Notes: generated by a model from the sequence alone, not told the origin. A stretch of 51,966 nucleotides of DNA from Azolla pinnata (GCA_037176905.1 JBBBWG010029021.1:3342-55307), one strand, 5' to 3'. Counted from the stretch's first letter, positions 36,178 to 48,600 are shown. Numbers and translations: made by a program.

Positions 36178-38196
36178 TCATTCTTGATCGAGTAAGTCCA
36201 TAACGTCTTCCTTTCCATAACGTGTAGATGTAGCAAACATGTTCAGCATCAGGGTGAAGGCAGATGCATCTTCCTGTTCCAAAGCAATCATATTCTCAAT
36301 AACAGACATTGCCAATTCGGTATCCTCATGTAGTTTGCAACCATTGAGCAATGCTCTTGATATCACCGCGTTGATACCAAGAGGTAAGCATTTCATGAGC
36401 TCTGCTGCCTGATATAAATTCCCTATGCGAGCAAACAGATCAACCATACAAACGAAATGATCATCCTTTAGAATGATACAGCTCTCTTGAATCATCTGAG
36501 TGAAAATGTAGACCCCTTCATCAATCAAACCGACTCTACTAAATGCCGATAGAAGGCCAAGAAATGTGACATCATTAGGCTTGATGCATGTCTCTCCCAT
36601 CCTCACAGCAAGTAAGAGGCTTCGCCTCGCATACCCATGGAGAGCATAGCCTGAGATTGCAGAATTCCATGAGATTGAATCTTTGTCAGTTATTCTATCG
36701 AATATGTAACAAGCACAATGTATGTCCCCACACTTGACATACGAGTCTATTAGTGCATTAGCAACGAGGGTAGTCATTTCCTTGCCAGTACTGACAAGTT
36801 TAGCGTGTATCTGCATATTTAATTGTAGACTCCCAGCAAGGGAGCATGCAGTGATGATGGCAAGAAAAGTGACTTCATTTGGTTGTAAACCCCCCAGCTC
36901 CATCTCCATCAGCAATTTACTAGCCTTCTCTACATATCCATTTTTTCCATAACCGAGAATCATTGTAGTCCACGAAACAATGTCTTTACAGGGTAGTTTG
37001 ATGAACACTCGTAGGGCATCCTCAAGTTTATTGCAATTTACATAGAAATCAACAAGCGAATTTCCTAACGATACATCAATGGGCACTTCACGCCATACTA
37101 CTTCATTATAAACGGAATTTCCTTGCTGGAGATTCATAACCATTGCACAACATTTGAGAATAGTAACAAAGGTTATACGGTTTGGAGGGATATTCATGCT
37201 TTCATATAGCTTGAATGCATTCATTAGGAGGCCATGTTTAGCAAAGCCTGAGATCATGGTGTTCCATGTGCCCACATTCTTTACATGCATTTTGTGAAAT
37301 AATTGATACGCATCTTCGAGTCTGCCGCATCTATGATACATATCAACTAAGGCATTTTCTAGAACCTCGTTCTTAACCACGTACAGATGTGTAAGGATGG
37401 CATGGATTTGCCTGCCCCATAATAGCACGGTTGTTGATGTACATGCACTGAGAATGCATACAAAATTGGTATCATCCGGGTGAAAACCTTCTGATTCCAT
37501 CTGTTGAAATGCTTCAAACGCTTTCTCTGCATAACCTTTTTGAGAATATCCGGTGATAATGATGGTCCATGTGACTAAATCCCTACAGCAAATGCTCTCA
37601 AACGCTTGAACTCCATCTTCAATGCTGTCACATTTCAGATACATGTTGGTTAAAGCATTGGCAATATGGGCATTTGCTTCCAACCCATGTTCTATTACAT
37701 GCGCATGTATCATTTTCCCGGATTGCAGGTCACCAAGCTTAGCACTAGCATTCATGGCACTGAGGAAAGTGAAGCTATTTGGCATGACATGCTCATCAAG
37801 AACCATTTTCCCGAACAAAATAAGGGCTTCATGGCCGTGCTCCACATCATGGGCATATCCTGCGATCATGGCTGTCCAGGAGACCACATTATGGCATGTT
37901 ACGTGCTCGAACACGGATCTTGCATCATGGATATGCCCACACTTTGAGTACAGATCAACAAGCGTAGTGCTAACGGGGACAGGAATGGACGAGGCATGTT
38001 CAACGAGGTGGGAGTGGAGAATTCTGGGTTCAGCAGTGAATCGTTTGTGGAGGAAGAAGCCCTGCAACAGCTGTATGTAGGAAGAAGGATCTACGGGTGC
38101 ATTTGCGCGATGCAGGTCATCTAGCAAACAGAAAGCTTCGTGTAAGCAGCCCTGCTTGATCAGTGTCTTCAGCCTCCGGCTGGCATCAACATTCAT
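36178..38196 (-). CDS. PLS-class pentatricopeptide repeat protein, truncated E region
   Basis: A single open exon of 672 residues. PLS-type PPR repeats are recognised by units such as TTLVDLYSKCGHIHDARSVF, VVSWTAMIAGYAHDVEHGHEALILFGKM, NALTNMYLKCDSIEDGVQAF, VTWTIIITGYSQKGYAEKAFEAF, TWNTMISGFAKHG, SWTTMILGYGKNGYVEKAS, NALIDSYVKCGDIHCACYIF and SWNSAISGYALHG. The C-terminal segment (MVDLFARIGNLYQAAELMKC...) resembles the E-domain start, but the protein ends at MDLLDQE with no E+ or DYW domain. PPR proteins bind organelle RNA and act in editing, splicing or stabilisation; no clear transit peptide is visible. The start is placed at 38196 because TACCATTACAG lies six bases before it, a likely leader-intron acceptor; the same frame is open upstream to a Met at 38232. 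Confidence 0.88.
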   Translation of the reverse strand: MNVDASRRLKTLIKQGCLHEAFCLLDDLHRANAPVDPSSYIQLLQGFFLHKRFTAEPRILHSHLVEHASSIPVPVSTTLVDLYSKCGHIHDARSVFEHVTCHNVVSWTAMIAGYAHDVEHGHEALILFGKMVLDEHVMPNSFTFLSAMNASAKLGDLQSGKMIHAHVIEHGLEANAHIANALTNMYLKCDSIEDGVQAFESICCRDLVTWTIIITGYSQKGYAEKAFEAFQQMESEGFHPDDTNFVCILSACTSTTVLLWGRQIHAILTHLYVVKNEVLENALVDMYHRCGRLEDAYQLFHKMHVKNVGTWNTMISGFAKHGLLMNAFKLYESMNIPPNRITFVTILKCCAMVMNLQQGNSVYNEVVWREVPIDVSLGNSLVDFYVNCNKLEDALRVFIKLPCKDIVSWTTMILGYGKNGYVEKASKLLMEMELGGLQPNEVTFLAIITACSLAGSLQLNMQIHAKLVSTGKEMTTLVANALIDSYVKCGDIHCACYIFDRITDKDSISWNSAISGYALHGYARRSLLLAVRMGETCIKPNDVTFLGLLSAFSRVGLIDEGVYIFTQMIQESCIILKDDHFVCMVDLFARIGNLYQAAELMKCLPLGINAVISRALLNGCKLHEDTELAMSVIENMIALEQEDASAFTLMLNMFATSTRYGKEDVMDLLDQE

Positions 38197-38232
38197 GGAA
38201 ACCTGTAATGGTAGCAAAATTCCAACATACAA

Positions 38233-39365
38233 ATCTACATTAAATATATAACCTACACAAACTCATCGTGTACAAAGTATTTTGCAAATCAATAGGAGTA
38301 TAAAATACACATAAATCGTTGTTGTAGATCTGCCAATGCTCCTCATTGAAGTGTTCTGATTATGACATTGCAAATCACGAGAACCATTTCAATGTCTGAT
38401 GTAAACATGGATCTAGTGTTCTTTCACTATCTTAACTTTATTACCTTCTTCACAAAAATGATGCCGTGTTAAAATCTTGCATGTGCACGCGATGTAAATA
38501 GCTTTTCTTGATAAACCAAATTATGTAATGAATCCTCTTCTTATATCTTATTTTGTTTAGATAAACAAATCATGGGTTTAATTGGAGTATCCGACATTTA
38601 AACACGCTGTTTTTACCTCAATATCAGAGACTTTGATGGGTTAGGATTCCTATTTTCCAGGCACCAAAAACGCCTTCATTGTGGGCATTTACCTTCTTGC
38701 TCCTTTTCTCATTTTATTCCAGCTCCTAAACATGTTCATAGGTAATCAAATACACAGTTAGAACTACCACTCACATAATAATAATCTTGAATTGCCATAT
38801 TAAAGCTCTTGCAGGGCAGCTTCCGACAAAATTGACAAATCTTAAGATACACCTGCTAATTGTCCATGAACAATCATGAATAATTTTCCCACACGATACT
38901 AGCTTTTTATAAATGACAATTATTTACACTGAACCATGAAATATTCTCAAAAAACGCATCATACCACCCTCTCAGACTCCTTATTTATAAATGACAGTTA
39001 TTTACACTGAACCATGCAGTGCTCTAAAAAAAAAACTTTCTTATACACCATTATTACAAAAAGGCCTAGATTGCCATGCTTGCAATCAGCATTGCTTCCA
39101 CAAGCATATTATTATCATGTTCGTAATCTAGTATATATTCTATATTAGCTTCCTCCTATATTTACAATCTCATCGATCCTATGTCAACCTTATTCACTAT
39201 TGACAAAAACGGCATCAATTTCATATGAAAAGATTTCAAATACTTAATTTATTTGAAGTAATGGCTCCAAGTAAACCACAACTCACTTGCAGCCAAATGA
39301 ACCGACTGATCTGCATTCCAAAACCTAGAATTTTATTCAGACAAGTTTGTGGTTTTGCAAGCCAT
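38233..39365. other. Spacer between PPR and sulfite oxidase genes
   Basis: AT-rich. No gene is recognised. A 25-bp phrase, TTTATAAATGACA(A/G)TTATTTACACTGAACCATG, occurs twice near 38906-38938 and 38986-39017. Confidence 0.5.
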
Positions 39366-42300
39366 TTACAGATTTGAATGCAAGCTTTCTGATACATCAA
39401 CATGAATCCGATGCCAAGAATTATTAAGAACACCTCTCAGGTTCCATATGCTCTGCACATTCTCTGGTTGAACATTTGCAGCAACATCAACCTGCACAAC
39501 AAAATAGAGTAAATACGTCTCTCCCAGAGAATAAAGAGATCAATCTTACAATTTGGAAAGAAGATACTCATTACCAGCCTTAATCCAGTCTCTATTTTAC
39601 CAGCAAATATTTAACCAATACAACCAGATAGCTTCGAATCACATGACGGCAACAACAGCCCACACTAGACAGACAGCATAGAATCTCATACGAAAAAATG
39701 TCTGATTATGATGCATGCACTTATATTTTTGCCCCCGGCTTCTCAGGTATAGGCAGAGTTTAACCATTCTTTCAGCTCCCTCGCTTATTCTAATAGAGAA
39801 CATTCATATGCACAAGGTTTACCCCACAGCAAATAATTATTTGTGATACACTGCCAAGAACTTTTTGAGATTATCATTACAGCCTCTATATCATTTCAAT
39901 GCATGTCTTCTAGCAGATAACAGTCTCTACATCATTTCAATGCATGTTTTGTAGAAGATAACATCACATCCTCTAAAGTTCACTCTAAAGCAAGAAAATA
40001 ATGATCTAAATGAAAAGCATTGACCCTTAAAGATTTCAATTCAGTTTTTAATTTGAACTTCAAAATCACATATGATTCATATCCACTTACTGCAGTAAAG
40101 GCAGAAACACAAAAAGATGTGTTGGAACGTTCAGATTAAAGAAAGCGCATAGAAAGCATACACATTTTGCTATTATGTCAGCTGCCGATCTTAACTGCAC
40201 TTCAAGCTCCCATAGGACCCATCCCCATTTGTCTCGGTTTTCATCATCAGAAAAATAATGTTCTCCTTTCGATCCAGGTTTCTGCCACTGTGAGATAATT
40301 GCATCATTCCACGTTGTACCACCATCTGTAGATACATCAACTCTCTCTATACCGCGACCTCCACCAGAAATTGCATAGCCTTTGATTTTAATCTGCAGAA
40401 AGAAACATGTTTATTGTTTCTAAAATATCTAATCATCAGAACTTACATTTACTAGGTAATACCATTTCATCGCATGTAGTTTCCAAATCGGAAAGCTTTT
40501 ACCTGTTGACCCATCTTCACACAGGCCCCATCCTCAGGACTACATATTGCACACTGAGAAAAGAGGTTTAACACTGTGAGGACTTTACTTTTATGCACCT
40601 ATGCCAAATATATTTTTCCATGGAAATTTAGTCTGCTAAATCATCACCTGCACAGGGAAGTCCATAAGTGGTCTTCTTGAATCCCAGTTTATGTTGTCCC
40701 AATTTACTGATGGGGCGAACATTTTGTAATCTCTTTGCATGAAGAAACCCTGGGTTCAAACCTAAATATTGAGTTTTTATGCAACGCATTACTTCAAAGC
40801 GTATTTTACTGATGTATAGAAAACACAAAATGAGGAACCCAAATACAGTACTTAACCATAGAGACAGGTAAAAATGTGATGCAACCTGACACTCCTCAGA
40901 AATCACATTAATCCTTTTCAACCACTTGACCGAGCGAGCTCCAATGACACCAGGCACTACCACACGCAATGGAAAGCCGTGATCCCGGCTAAGTTCCTAC
41001 AAGAATCAAGCATCAAGACATTCAAACTTCCTATAGCAGCATTTGTACATATATTACATAACCCTGCACACTCAAACCCCACAAACCTTCCCATTCATCT
41101 CATAAGCCAGGATTACATCAGCCTCTGGAGATGTTCCATGTAATAATGGTATGGACACTTTATATGGCCCAAAATTTTCCTCCTGGAGTAAATAGAACAG
41201 TTTAAAGGCTCAGTCATTACGATATTCCAAGTATTACCATAAATTCCCATGCTTCAATTGCAAAGGGTTGGGAAGGTTGTGGATTCCTAGCCAACCTTGC
41301 ATTTGTCAACACTAATAAACTCGACATGTTTCCCTCCAGATGCAGAGACTCTTGCATGAAGAGGGATGCCCGCTGCATGTAAAACATCTGATAAACGAGC
41401 TCCAGCCCAAGAACCTGGCAATAGATGGAACAAGGATAAACCACAGGATCTAGTTTAATATCTTCATTAACAGACCCAAAGATTCTAAAAATTCGATATC
41501 AAGCTTTGCTCTTACTGACCATTCCCAAGAGCTGCAAGACCCCAGCCAACCCCTCTTACTTTCCGTGTTTCACTCATGGCTGTTCTTCTATTCCCTGCAC
41601 ACTGAGATTATATGTTATGAGTCGATATTATGTTTGTTAAGAAGCAATGGAAGGTATTGTATGCGAAATCCTCCGTAATAAAAAGGAATCTTCACCTGCA
41701 AAGTTGCCACAACAGAGTGTTTTGGAAATTTCCTGTGATACCACATCAAAGTCAAAACTTGGGATATTTTGAAAGATAAAATAATTGGAAAAAGAAAATG
41801 CTGGTGTGTTCTTCACTTTATTTCTTCCATAGACAGCGTAAGACATTTTTTTGTCAGCCCACAAACCTCAAGCTCAAACCTGGAAGCATGAAATTATTGT
41901 TATCATTCTTAACACAATAAGAGAAACAAAAAGTTGGGTGTTCGCTGAAACAGATATATACATTGAATAACTTGCAAGTACGGGAACAGGACCATGATTG
42001 CGCTTATAGAACATGTCAACTGGAGTAATATAAGATGATACTAGCTGTGACACTGGGGGTTCTGCATTGAAAGGTTCCTGAAAAAGTAGTAAAAGAAAAA
42101 AAAGAAAAACAAACAGAAGATTTTTTTAAATATATCCTTCTAGAAATGCATTTATGCAGACGTTGGAGAGATGCAGGAGATCCTCAATCCTAACCAGCAA
42201 AGGATTACATTTGATCCTTCCAGCTTCATCTCCATTTCTCTCTTACCAGCAAAGGATTCCATTTGATCCTTTCAGCTTAATCTCCATTTCTGTCTTATTT

Positions 42301-43922
42301 TTCATCCTACCAATTCACCTTTTGTTTCCTGGTTTTTGGTTGCGGATCAGTGGTAATGCATGTATGCATGCACACAGCAATAGTCTGAAGGACTTTGACT
42401 GTAAAAAAAATACCTTTACATTTTCCTTTGTGGCACTTTTATCACTTTCCAAAACATGTTTCTAAAGCAATCCATGACCCGACTTGTACTCCACTTGTGT
42501 ACACTCCATCCGTTTTCTTGCAAAGGAGCAAATTTCTTGCACTAAATACTGCTCAGAACTCTTTTACATTCATCTCCTCATCACCTAAGCCACAGCCTTT
42601 AATGTGGAATTCTTAAAGGATGACACGGCCTTCAGTGCTACTCAAAATATCGTATTTTCCACATGTGCTTTTAAACAACAACACTGTGCAGAAAATAAAC
42701 TTCACGCATGCACACAGGAATAGTCTGAAGGACTTTGACTGTAAAAAAAATACCTTTACATTTTCCTTTGTGGCACTTTTATCACTTTCCAAAACATGTT
42801 TCTAAAGCAATCCATGACCCGACTTGTACTCCACTTGTGTACACTCCATCCGCTTTCTTGCAAAGAAGCAAATTTCTTGCACTAAATACTGCTCAGAACT
42901 CTTTTACATTCATCTCCTCATCACCTAAGCCACAGCCTTAATGTGGAATTCTTAATGGATGACACGGCCTTCAGTGCTACTCAAAATATCATATTTTCCA
43001 CATGTGCTTTTAAACAACAACAATGTGCAGAAAATGAACTTCACCAAACTTTGCCCAGAAATTTCTTCATCTCAAATTAATGCCAATTGAATACTACTTC
43101 CATTGAAATAAATGGATTTCCTAACTGCTTCAACGCTAAGTTCTGATACAGTATTCCAAAATTCTTCAGAAATGTGACTCTCGATAGTACTAACAACATA
43201 ACTCATCATATCAAGAGAAAACCCTTGCCTGGAGCTCTTTCTATCTCTAAGAAAGGATTAGAATTCATACTCCACAGAGCAAAAATCCTAGTTATTTTGA
43301 AAGATCTTGACTTGCAGCAGTGAAATACTAAAAAGACCATCTCCGTGCAGAAAATGAGATAAAGCCACTTTCTACCCAATGAATCATTATAAAATGGAAG
43401 GTTTGAACTCATGCACCTTTGCTCATTTGCAGTTTGCTGAAACACAGCAAACCTTTCATAGGATTCCCAGAAGTATTACAAAGATTGCGGTCTTAGATTC
43501 TAGAAATTCCAATTTGTAATCATTTCGAGAATGTTTCCATATTAAGCAATTGCTGAAGTCAGACAACCGTAACTGATCAGAGCATTTATTTACCGAATGG
43601 GTAACTGATCAAAGCAATTTGTTAAAGAATTGATAAAAATGTCATTTGGAATACGGTTCCTTACGCAAAACGAGCTATTGACTCATGAAAAAAAAATCCA
43701 ACTTTTGAACCGACCATTCTAAAATGTTCGTCGTTTGCTAGATCATAAATCTCTGGTCAACCGTAATGGAATTCAACCGCACACCCTGAAAAAATCATTT
43801 AGATCAATGTTGCCAATGAATCGGGAAAGCAATGAACGGGAACTAGCCTTAGAGTTGATCTTCAAGGCGGGATGGCGAGGAGGCTCTTGCTCGTACGTCG
43901 CTGGACCTTGCAAAGCTTCCAT
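39366..43922 (-). CDS. SOX: Sulfite oxidase, peroxisomal molybdenum enzyme
   Basis: Twelve exons join in phase to 402 residues: 43922-43848, 42077-41962, 41879-41817, 41732-41696, 41601-41520, 41414-41296, 41182-41087, 40996-40886, 40749-40648, 40553-40503, 40392-40162 and 39491-39366. Key segments are [44 protein letters not shown] (with the molybdenum-ligating Cys), [90 protein letters not shown] and [22 protein letters not shown]. It lacks a heme domain, like other plant sulfite oxidases, and ends in Ser-Asn-Leu, the same PTS1-like peroxisomal signal as the Arabidopsis enzyme. It oxidises sulfite to sulfate with O2, producing H2O2. Intron 1 appears to start with GC rather than GT. Confidence 0.95.
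42193..42300. repeat. Two tandem copies of a roughly 55-bp unit
   Basis: ACCAGCAAAGGATTACATTT then GATCCTTCCAGCTTCATCTC is followed by a near-identical ACCAGCAAAGGATTCCATTT copy starting near 42246. Both are inside sulfite oxidase intron 1. Confidence 0.85.
42366..43044. repeat. 340-bp tandem duplication in the sulfite oxidase intron
   Basis: Copy 1 (42366-42705) and copy 2 (42706-43044) both begin GCATGCACACAG and end AACTTCAC and abut directly. They differ at only about eight positions (for example CAGCAA/CAGGAA, CCGTTTTC/CCGCTTTC, AAAGGAGC/AAAGAAGC, CCTTTAAT/CCTTAAT). The high identity indicates a recent event. The identical ORFs in both copies are incidental. Confidence 0.95.
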
Positions 43923-45525
43923 GGCGCTGGCTTCCGCTGTCTCTCTCTCTCAGAAGAGTGGATAATGTGAAGCGCAAAACCTTTCTATTTCTGTCAGAGA
44001 AAAGATCCATGGTTCGAATCTCACTATAACCATCTCTATTACCAAAGATATAATTCCTTCTATTTCATTTCAATCTTCTTTGTTCTGTTAAATTTTTTGT
44101 CTTGCTATTAAAATTGCTTTTAACTTCTCTTTACAAGAGAGTTCCATTCAACATAATTACGAAAACTACCAAATTAACTTCCCTTTTATCCTATATATAT
44201 TCGTTGAGATACTTGAGAGAGCTCATCAGATAAGAAATCAGTTCTTAAAAGTCCAACTGTACCACGTACCCGAGTACCTAAGATAATCAAACACAACCTT
44301 ATATGATGGGGTTGGTAAAGCTTAATATAGTGCTATGGGCGGGTGCTGGGAATTGTATAATGTTTGCTCTTAGCCAGGTAGTTGTTAGTCCCTTGATAAG
44401 AAGAACCAAGACTATCCAAAGTTGGGCCGAATAGAGGATCAATTGTGGATAGAACGTAAAGACACGTAATAAGATCGAACTAGTAATCCATATTAGTTCT
44501 TCGTACAAAATATAAGATGATAAAGAGATATAACACACGATTGCGCAGAGAAAAGCATCTTACTCGTAGATGTTCAATTTCTCGACCCATCGACAAGTAG
44601 TCTCCATAGCTTCATATATACGATTCGTGTCTCTTCCGTTCTCCATTAATCGATATGTAATTCACAAAGACATCAGTACGGCTTTCCTCTGTACCGATTA
44701 TTATCTCGCAATCTTCAAATCGTTAGGGATCAGAGTCGTACTACCCGACTCTGTACTATTACAACTCTGCTGTCCGTTTCCGTAATATTATGGATTGATC
44801 CGCAACTCCATAATATTACGGACCAAAGTAATGTCCATTTACGTGACATGCCATATGGTTAAATGCTCAAAATCTCATTCGTAAATTACAAGTATGTGCG
44901 TAGAATTTGTGTATTGCAGACTTGTATGATAAAACATCCCCACTTCGATGCCAACACTTCACAAAACAGGGTACATGCACTGAACCTCGGCTCCGAGAAT
45001 ATAGGTATAACACGCTCGTCAGAGATGAATATGTTTACCAAATGCAGCTTGTAATTTCATCGACGTGCCTTTTTGTCCCAGTGTGAAAGCTTGGTCACGT
45101 GTTACAAATGTAAAACTCTTGCTTGTATAAATAGGAGGTATTCTCCCGTGCACTCATGCATGTACATTGTAAAATACTTATGTCTAATGTAGGCCTAGTT
45201 TGATCTGTAGTGAAACATTTCAAGCATGGAGAGAGCATCCACTGGTGTTCGATAGAGATGATGACTCGTTAACTCGTAATTGAAGCAATCACAAGAGAAT
45301 ACCTTAAACTCAGACAAGTCGACATAAAGATTTAAACTGTTGTAAGTAGATGGCTAGAATTACGGTTCATGGTTGTAGTTTTGACAAACTAAAAGAAATA
45401 TACTACTTTTGATGACATTGAAGGAATGCATTGCTGTTTAACAATCTATGAAATCTGCAATGACAGAAGGAGAAGATTTGCTCATTTGTTTGTAGTCTTA
45501 AAAATATTATCACCCAAAGCAAACA
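43923..45525. other. Upstream of sulfite oxidase; no gene recognised
   Basis: A CT-rich leader, with TCTCTCTCTCTC on the plus strand, lies just upstream of the sulfite oxidase start. An inverted pair, GTAATATTATGGA and TCCATAATATTAC (about 44782-44818), forms a 13-bp stem around a short loop. Otherwise I see no gene or mobile element. Confidence 0.45.
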
Positions 45526-45528
45526 GCA

Positions 45529-45672
45529 AAAAAAAAAGGTGATAAGAGAAGTGTGACTATTAGCACGATCACTTTAAATATAACTTCATCACTATATTGA
45601 TGTAACAGATCTGCTTAATGAGAATTGAACTTATAACCTTTCAATAACAAGACATCATGCTCAACCATAATA
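45529..45672 (-). mobile_element. Candidate tRNA-derived SINE
   Basis: Read on the minus strand, the element starts with TGGTTGAGCATG (45667-45656), a fair match to a tRNA A box. About 36 nt further on is AGTTCAATTCT (45631-45621), which fits the B-box pattern RGTTCRANTCY. It then runs about 80 bp into a run of eleven T (45539-45529). An internal pol III promoter plus a T-run tail is the layout of plant tRNA-derived SINEs such as Au. Target-site duplications were not identified. Confidence 0.5.
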
Positions 45673-48600
45673 AAATAAACAATATGTTTGTATATGTTGA
45701 TTTTATTTATTAATCAGTGAGCTTCTAATAATAATGCATTACATTTAAGAAGCAATAAGATATTTTTTAGTCTTGAATATTCTTGTCCATATACTTCAAC
45801 CCACAGTATAAATGCTACTTGATCCCCATGAAAGGATTCAAATTGTCACGGACACAAGTTTCCAAGCCTACCAATGCTTCTGATATTGGTTCTAAGTGTT
45901 TCTATTCTCGGTGGATTGAGTTGTTGCTGGTTGTCCTTATCGTAGCTCCGAAGGTCAAACATTGATTCTGAGAACAAGAAAGCAATTTAACCAGCGAGAA
46001 GATGTCGGCAGAACACAATCGAAGTAAAAGAAAAGATTATTCGCGGTCCATTTGTAAGCTCTCATCGAGTTTCTGTGCAAATCAAATCATACCTAGGGTT
46101 AGAATCTAGGTAAGCTTAACACATGGACAATAAAACAAACAAGAGAAGCATCCCCTTCACCGTTAATGTGGAATCACAAGTCAGAACACAATCACCATCA
46201 TCATCATCATCATAAGCGCTAGTTTGTTTTCCATTTACTTGTGCACAAGCTTATTTGTGCTGGTATTGCTATCAGAAAGTCAAAAGCGCTCCACAAAGGA
46301 ATGTGCGTGTGTATATAAAAGGAATCATCGTCGCTAACACGCGCAAATGCTCATTATTGAGCTCAGCTTTGTAATTCGCTTTAGAATCCATGATTGGTGA
46401 ATACCGTCACCTTTGTGCGCTTGCACAAAGCACACGATTTCTCGCGCGAGTATATAATAATATACGTGGTAGATCGCTAGATACGTGTGTTGGTGAGGCC
46501 GTCAACTGCTACAACTAGCGAGCATTCATTTTCTTCTCGCTATCGATCGATCGATCGTCGTCTCCATATTCCTTCCTGCCTTGACAATAATATCACCAAT
46601 CGGCTACGAGATTTCCCCTTTGGAGCGATGAATCGAGCATTGCAATCCATGGTTTGGAAAAGCTCATACTCGTGCACTATGCGAGATGGCGTCAATGATA
46701 CGATACGATGGAGGAGGGTGAGGGAACCGATTCTCAATTGTCTGAGGACATTCTGGAAGAGTGGACTTTGAGATTCCCTGCCCTTAAGGAATATAAGAAT
46801 TTTGGTGGTGCCCCATTAGCGGGTTTCGTTCTAGGATACAATGTGACTTTCACGATGGTACTGCATCGTGGATTATCATTGGATCTGATTATGATTTCTC
46901 CCCTCAATCCTCTATCAGTATAATCGTCGGAACTTATGATAGTATATTAGCATTGGATCACAATGGCTATGATGATGATAACATACACTAGGTAGGCATT
47001 TGGAGTATAATGTTAAAAATTCCAGACTTTCAGAAAGTTCCAGAACTCTGAACACCTGATTAGCCCGTGGATTCATGCTATGGGTTGTGCTACAAGCAAC
47101 TAATGTAGCCATGATTGGACAATAGTTTCTTTTATCATTTTGGTAAGTTAGTGCGGGTTTAAATCACGTTATGACCAAGGGAATTCTGTATCTACATCTC
47201 TCTCTTTATCTCGCGATCGATCGATCGATCGATCGATCGATCGTTCGAGTGCCTGAGACGGATTCGATTCTTGGGGACATCATCCGACTCCATTGGATGA
47301 CTATCAGAAAAGCATTCTGGGCCCAGGAAATCCACTTTACGAAAGGACATGTAAAAATAGCAAACGCATCACAGAAGGAAATAGCAAAAGAGAGATGCTC
47401 AGGTGAATCAAAAGAGTCAAGACGAGAGATGTCGACGATTATTTGGGCTTGTCGCTCCTCTAAAACACGGAATTATTCGCACTGTTGTCTCAATGTCTCA
47501 TAGATCATATTAGCCTAAGAAGAGATTCATATATCTTTCTTTCTTTCTCTCGTCTCGAATGTTTTGTTTTGTTTTGTTTTGTTTCTCTCTTCTTTTTTGG
47601 CTCTGTTTTTGCCAAAACATTATCAATGTGATTGTGGGTTCTTTTTTGGCTCTGTTTTGCCAAAAACATTATCGATGTTTAAATGTAAACCCGGTTAAGG
47701 GGGTTACACAGGCAACACAATCAATCAAATCAACATCTTGATGTATCATCGAGCAGAAAGAAAAAAGGGCTAAAAGTTTAGGGTTTAGGGTAAACTGTGT
47801 TATAGAGTTTGAGCGAATCGCTGAGCTAATCGCCCTGAGAGGGCGCGAACATGGATCTACTCGCTTACATTGTTGACGAAGAAATATTGTGATCGGGAAT
47901 TCGAGGTTGTGAGCGGAAGCGTGCGTGAGCATGAAGCGGAGGAGGTCGCGTAATGGGGAATCCAGCGATCGACGTCGACCGCCAGATCGTGGTCCGGGAA
48001 AAGCAACACAGGGCTTCTTCTTCCTCCGGACTGACGAAAGCTCTGCGCGGTGGTTTCACACACGCGGCCTTACGGGAAAAGAAGGGCAGTGTGTGTGTGT
48101 GTGTGTGTGTCCTGTACGAGTTCCTCGTGGCCGAAATCGCGAGGGATTAAGGACATGTGGTGTGGGATTTGCCGATCTCGCAAAAATTTAGTGCGATTGG
48201 GATGGATCGGATGTCTTGGGGAACTCATGCGATTCGCGGGGCAAACAATCGGTCCGCGAGAAGAGCAGTCTGAAAGCGGACAAAGACGAGCAGAAGCAGT
48301 ACTGTAGAGCACTAACAAGACACACCGCGGATCGAGCAGCAGAGAGCCGGACAAAATTTTGCTAGAGAGAGAGAGAGAGAGCAGACAGACAACTGAGCAA
48401 ACGCAGCAGCGCCCCAGAAGTGAGCAGGAGGAGATCATAAAGCAGGAACAGAGCAGAGAGCGAGAAGCCCTGGCAAAGCAGAGCAGAGCAGACCGCTGTC
48501 TTTCCTGTCAGTAACGGGATCGATCGATCTGTGAATCAACAGCCGATATCGATCGAGGAATCGCCAGTCGATCGATCGATCGTTCGTCATCGATTTTGTT

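Larger units (their letters stand above)
42078..43847 (-). other. Sulfite oxidase intron 1 with probable GC donor
   Basis: In gene orientation exon 1 ends TCTAAG and the intron begins GCTAGT; the acceptor is TTTTTCAG before GAACCTTTC. This joins INSK to EPFNAEPP with the frame and family sequence preserved. The nearest GT (two codons on) would break the frame or add residues. The intron holds two tandem duplications. Confidence 0.65.

Noticed and set aside
42154..42941. Matching ORFs in the duplicated intron segment
   Set aside because: They repeat because the DNA is tandemly duplicated; they lie antisense within a well-supported sulfite oxidase intron.
43975..44035. B-box-like GGTTCGAATCTC considered as a tRNA gene
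   Set aside because: No acceptor stem, D-arm or anticodon arm could be folded around it, and no matching A box is at normal spacing.
46708..46923. 71-codon ORF MEEGEGTDSQLSEDI...
   Set aside because: No family resemblance, no partner exon and no promoter signal; length is within chance for this sequence.
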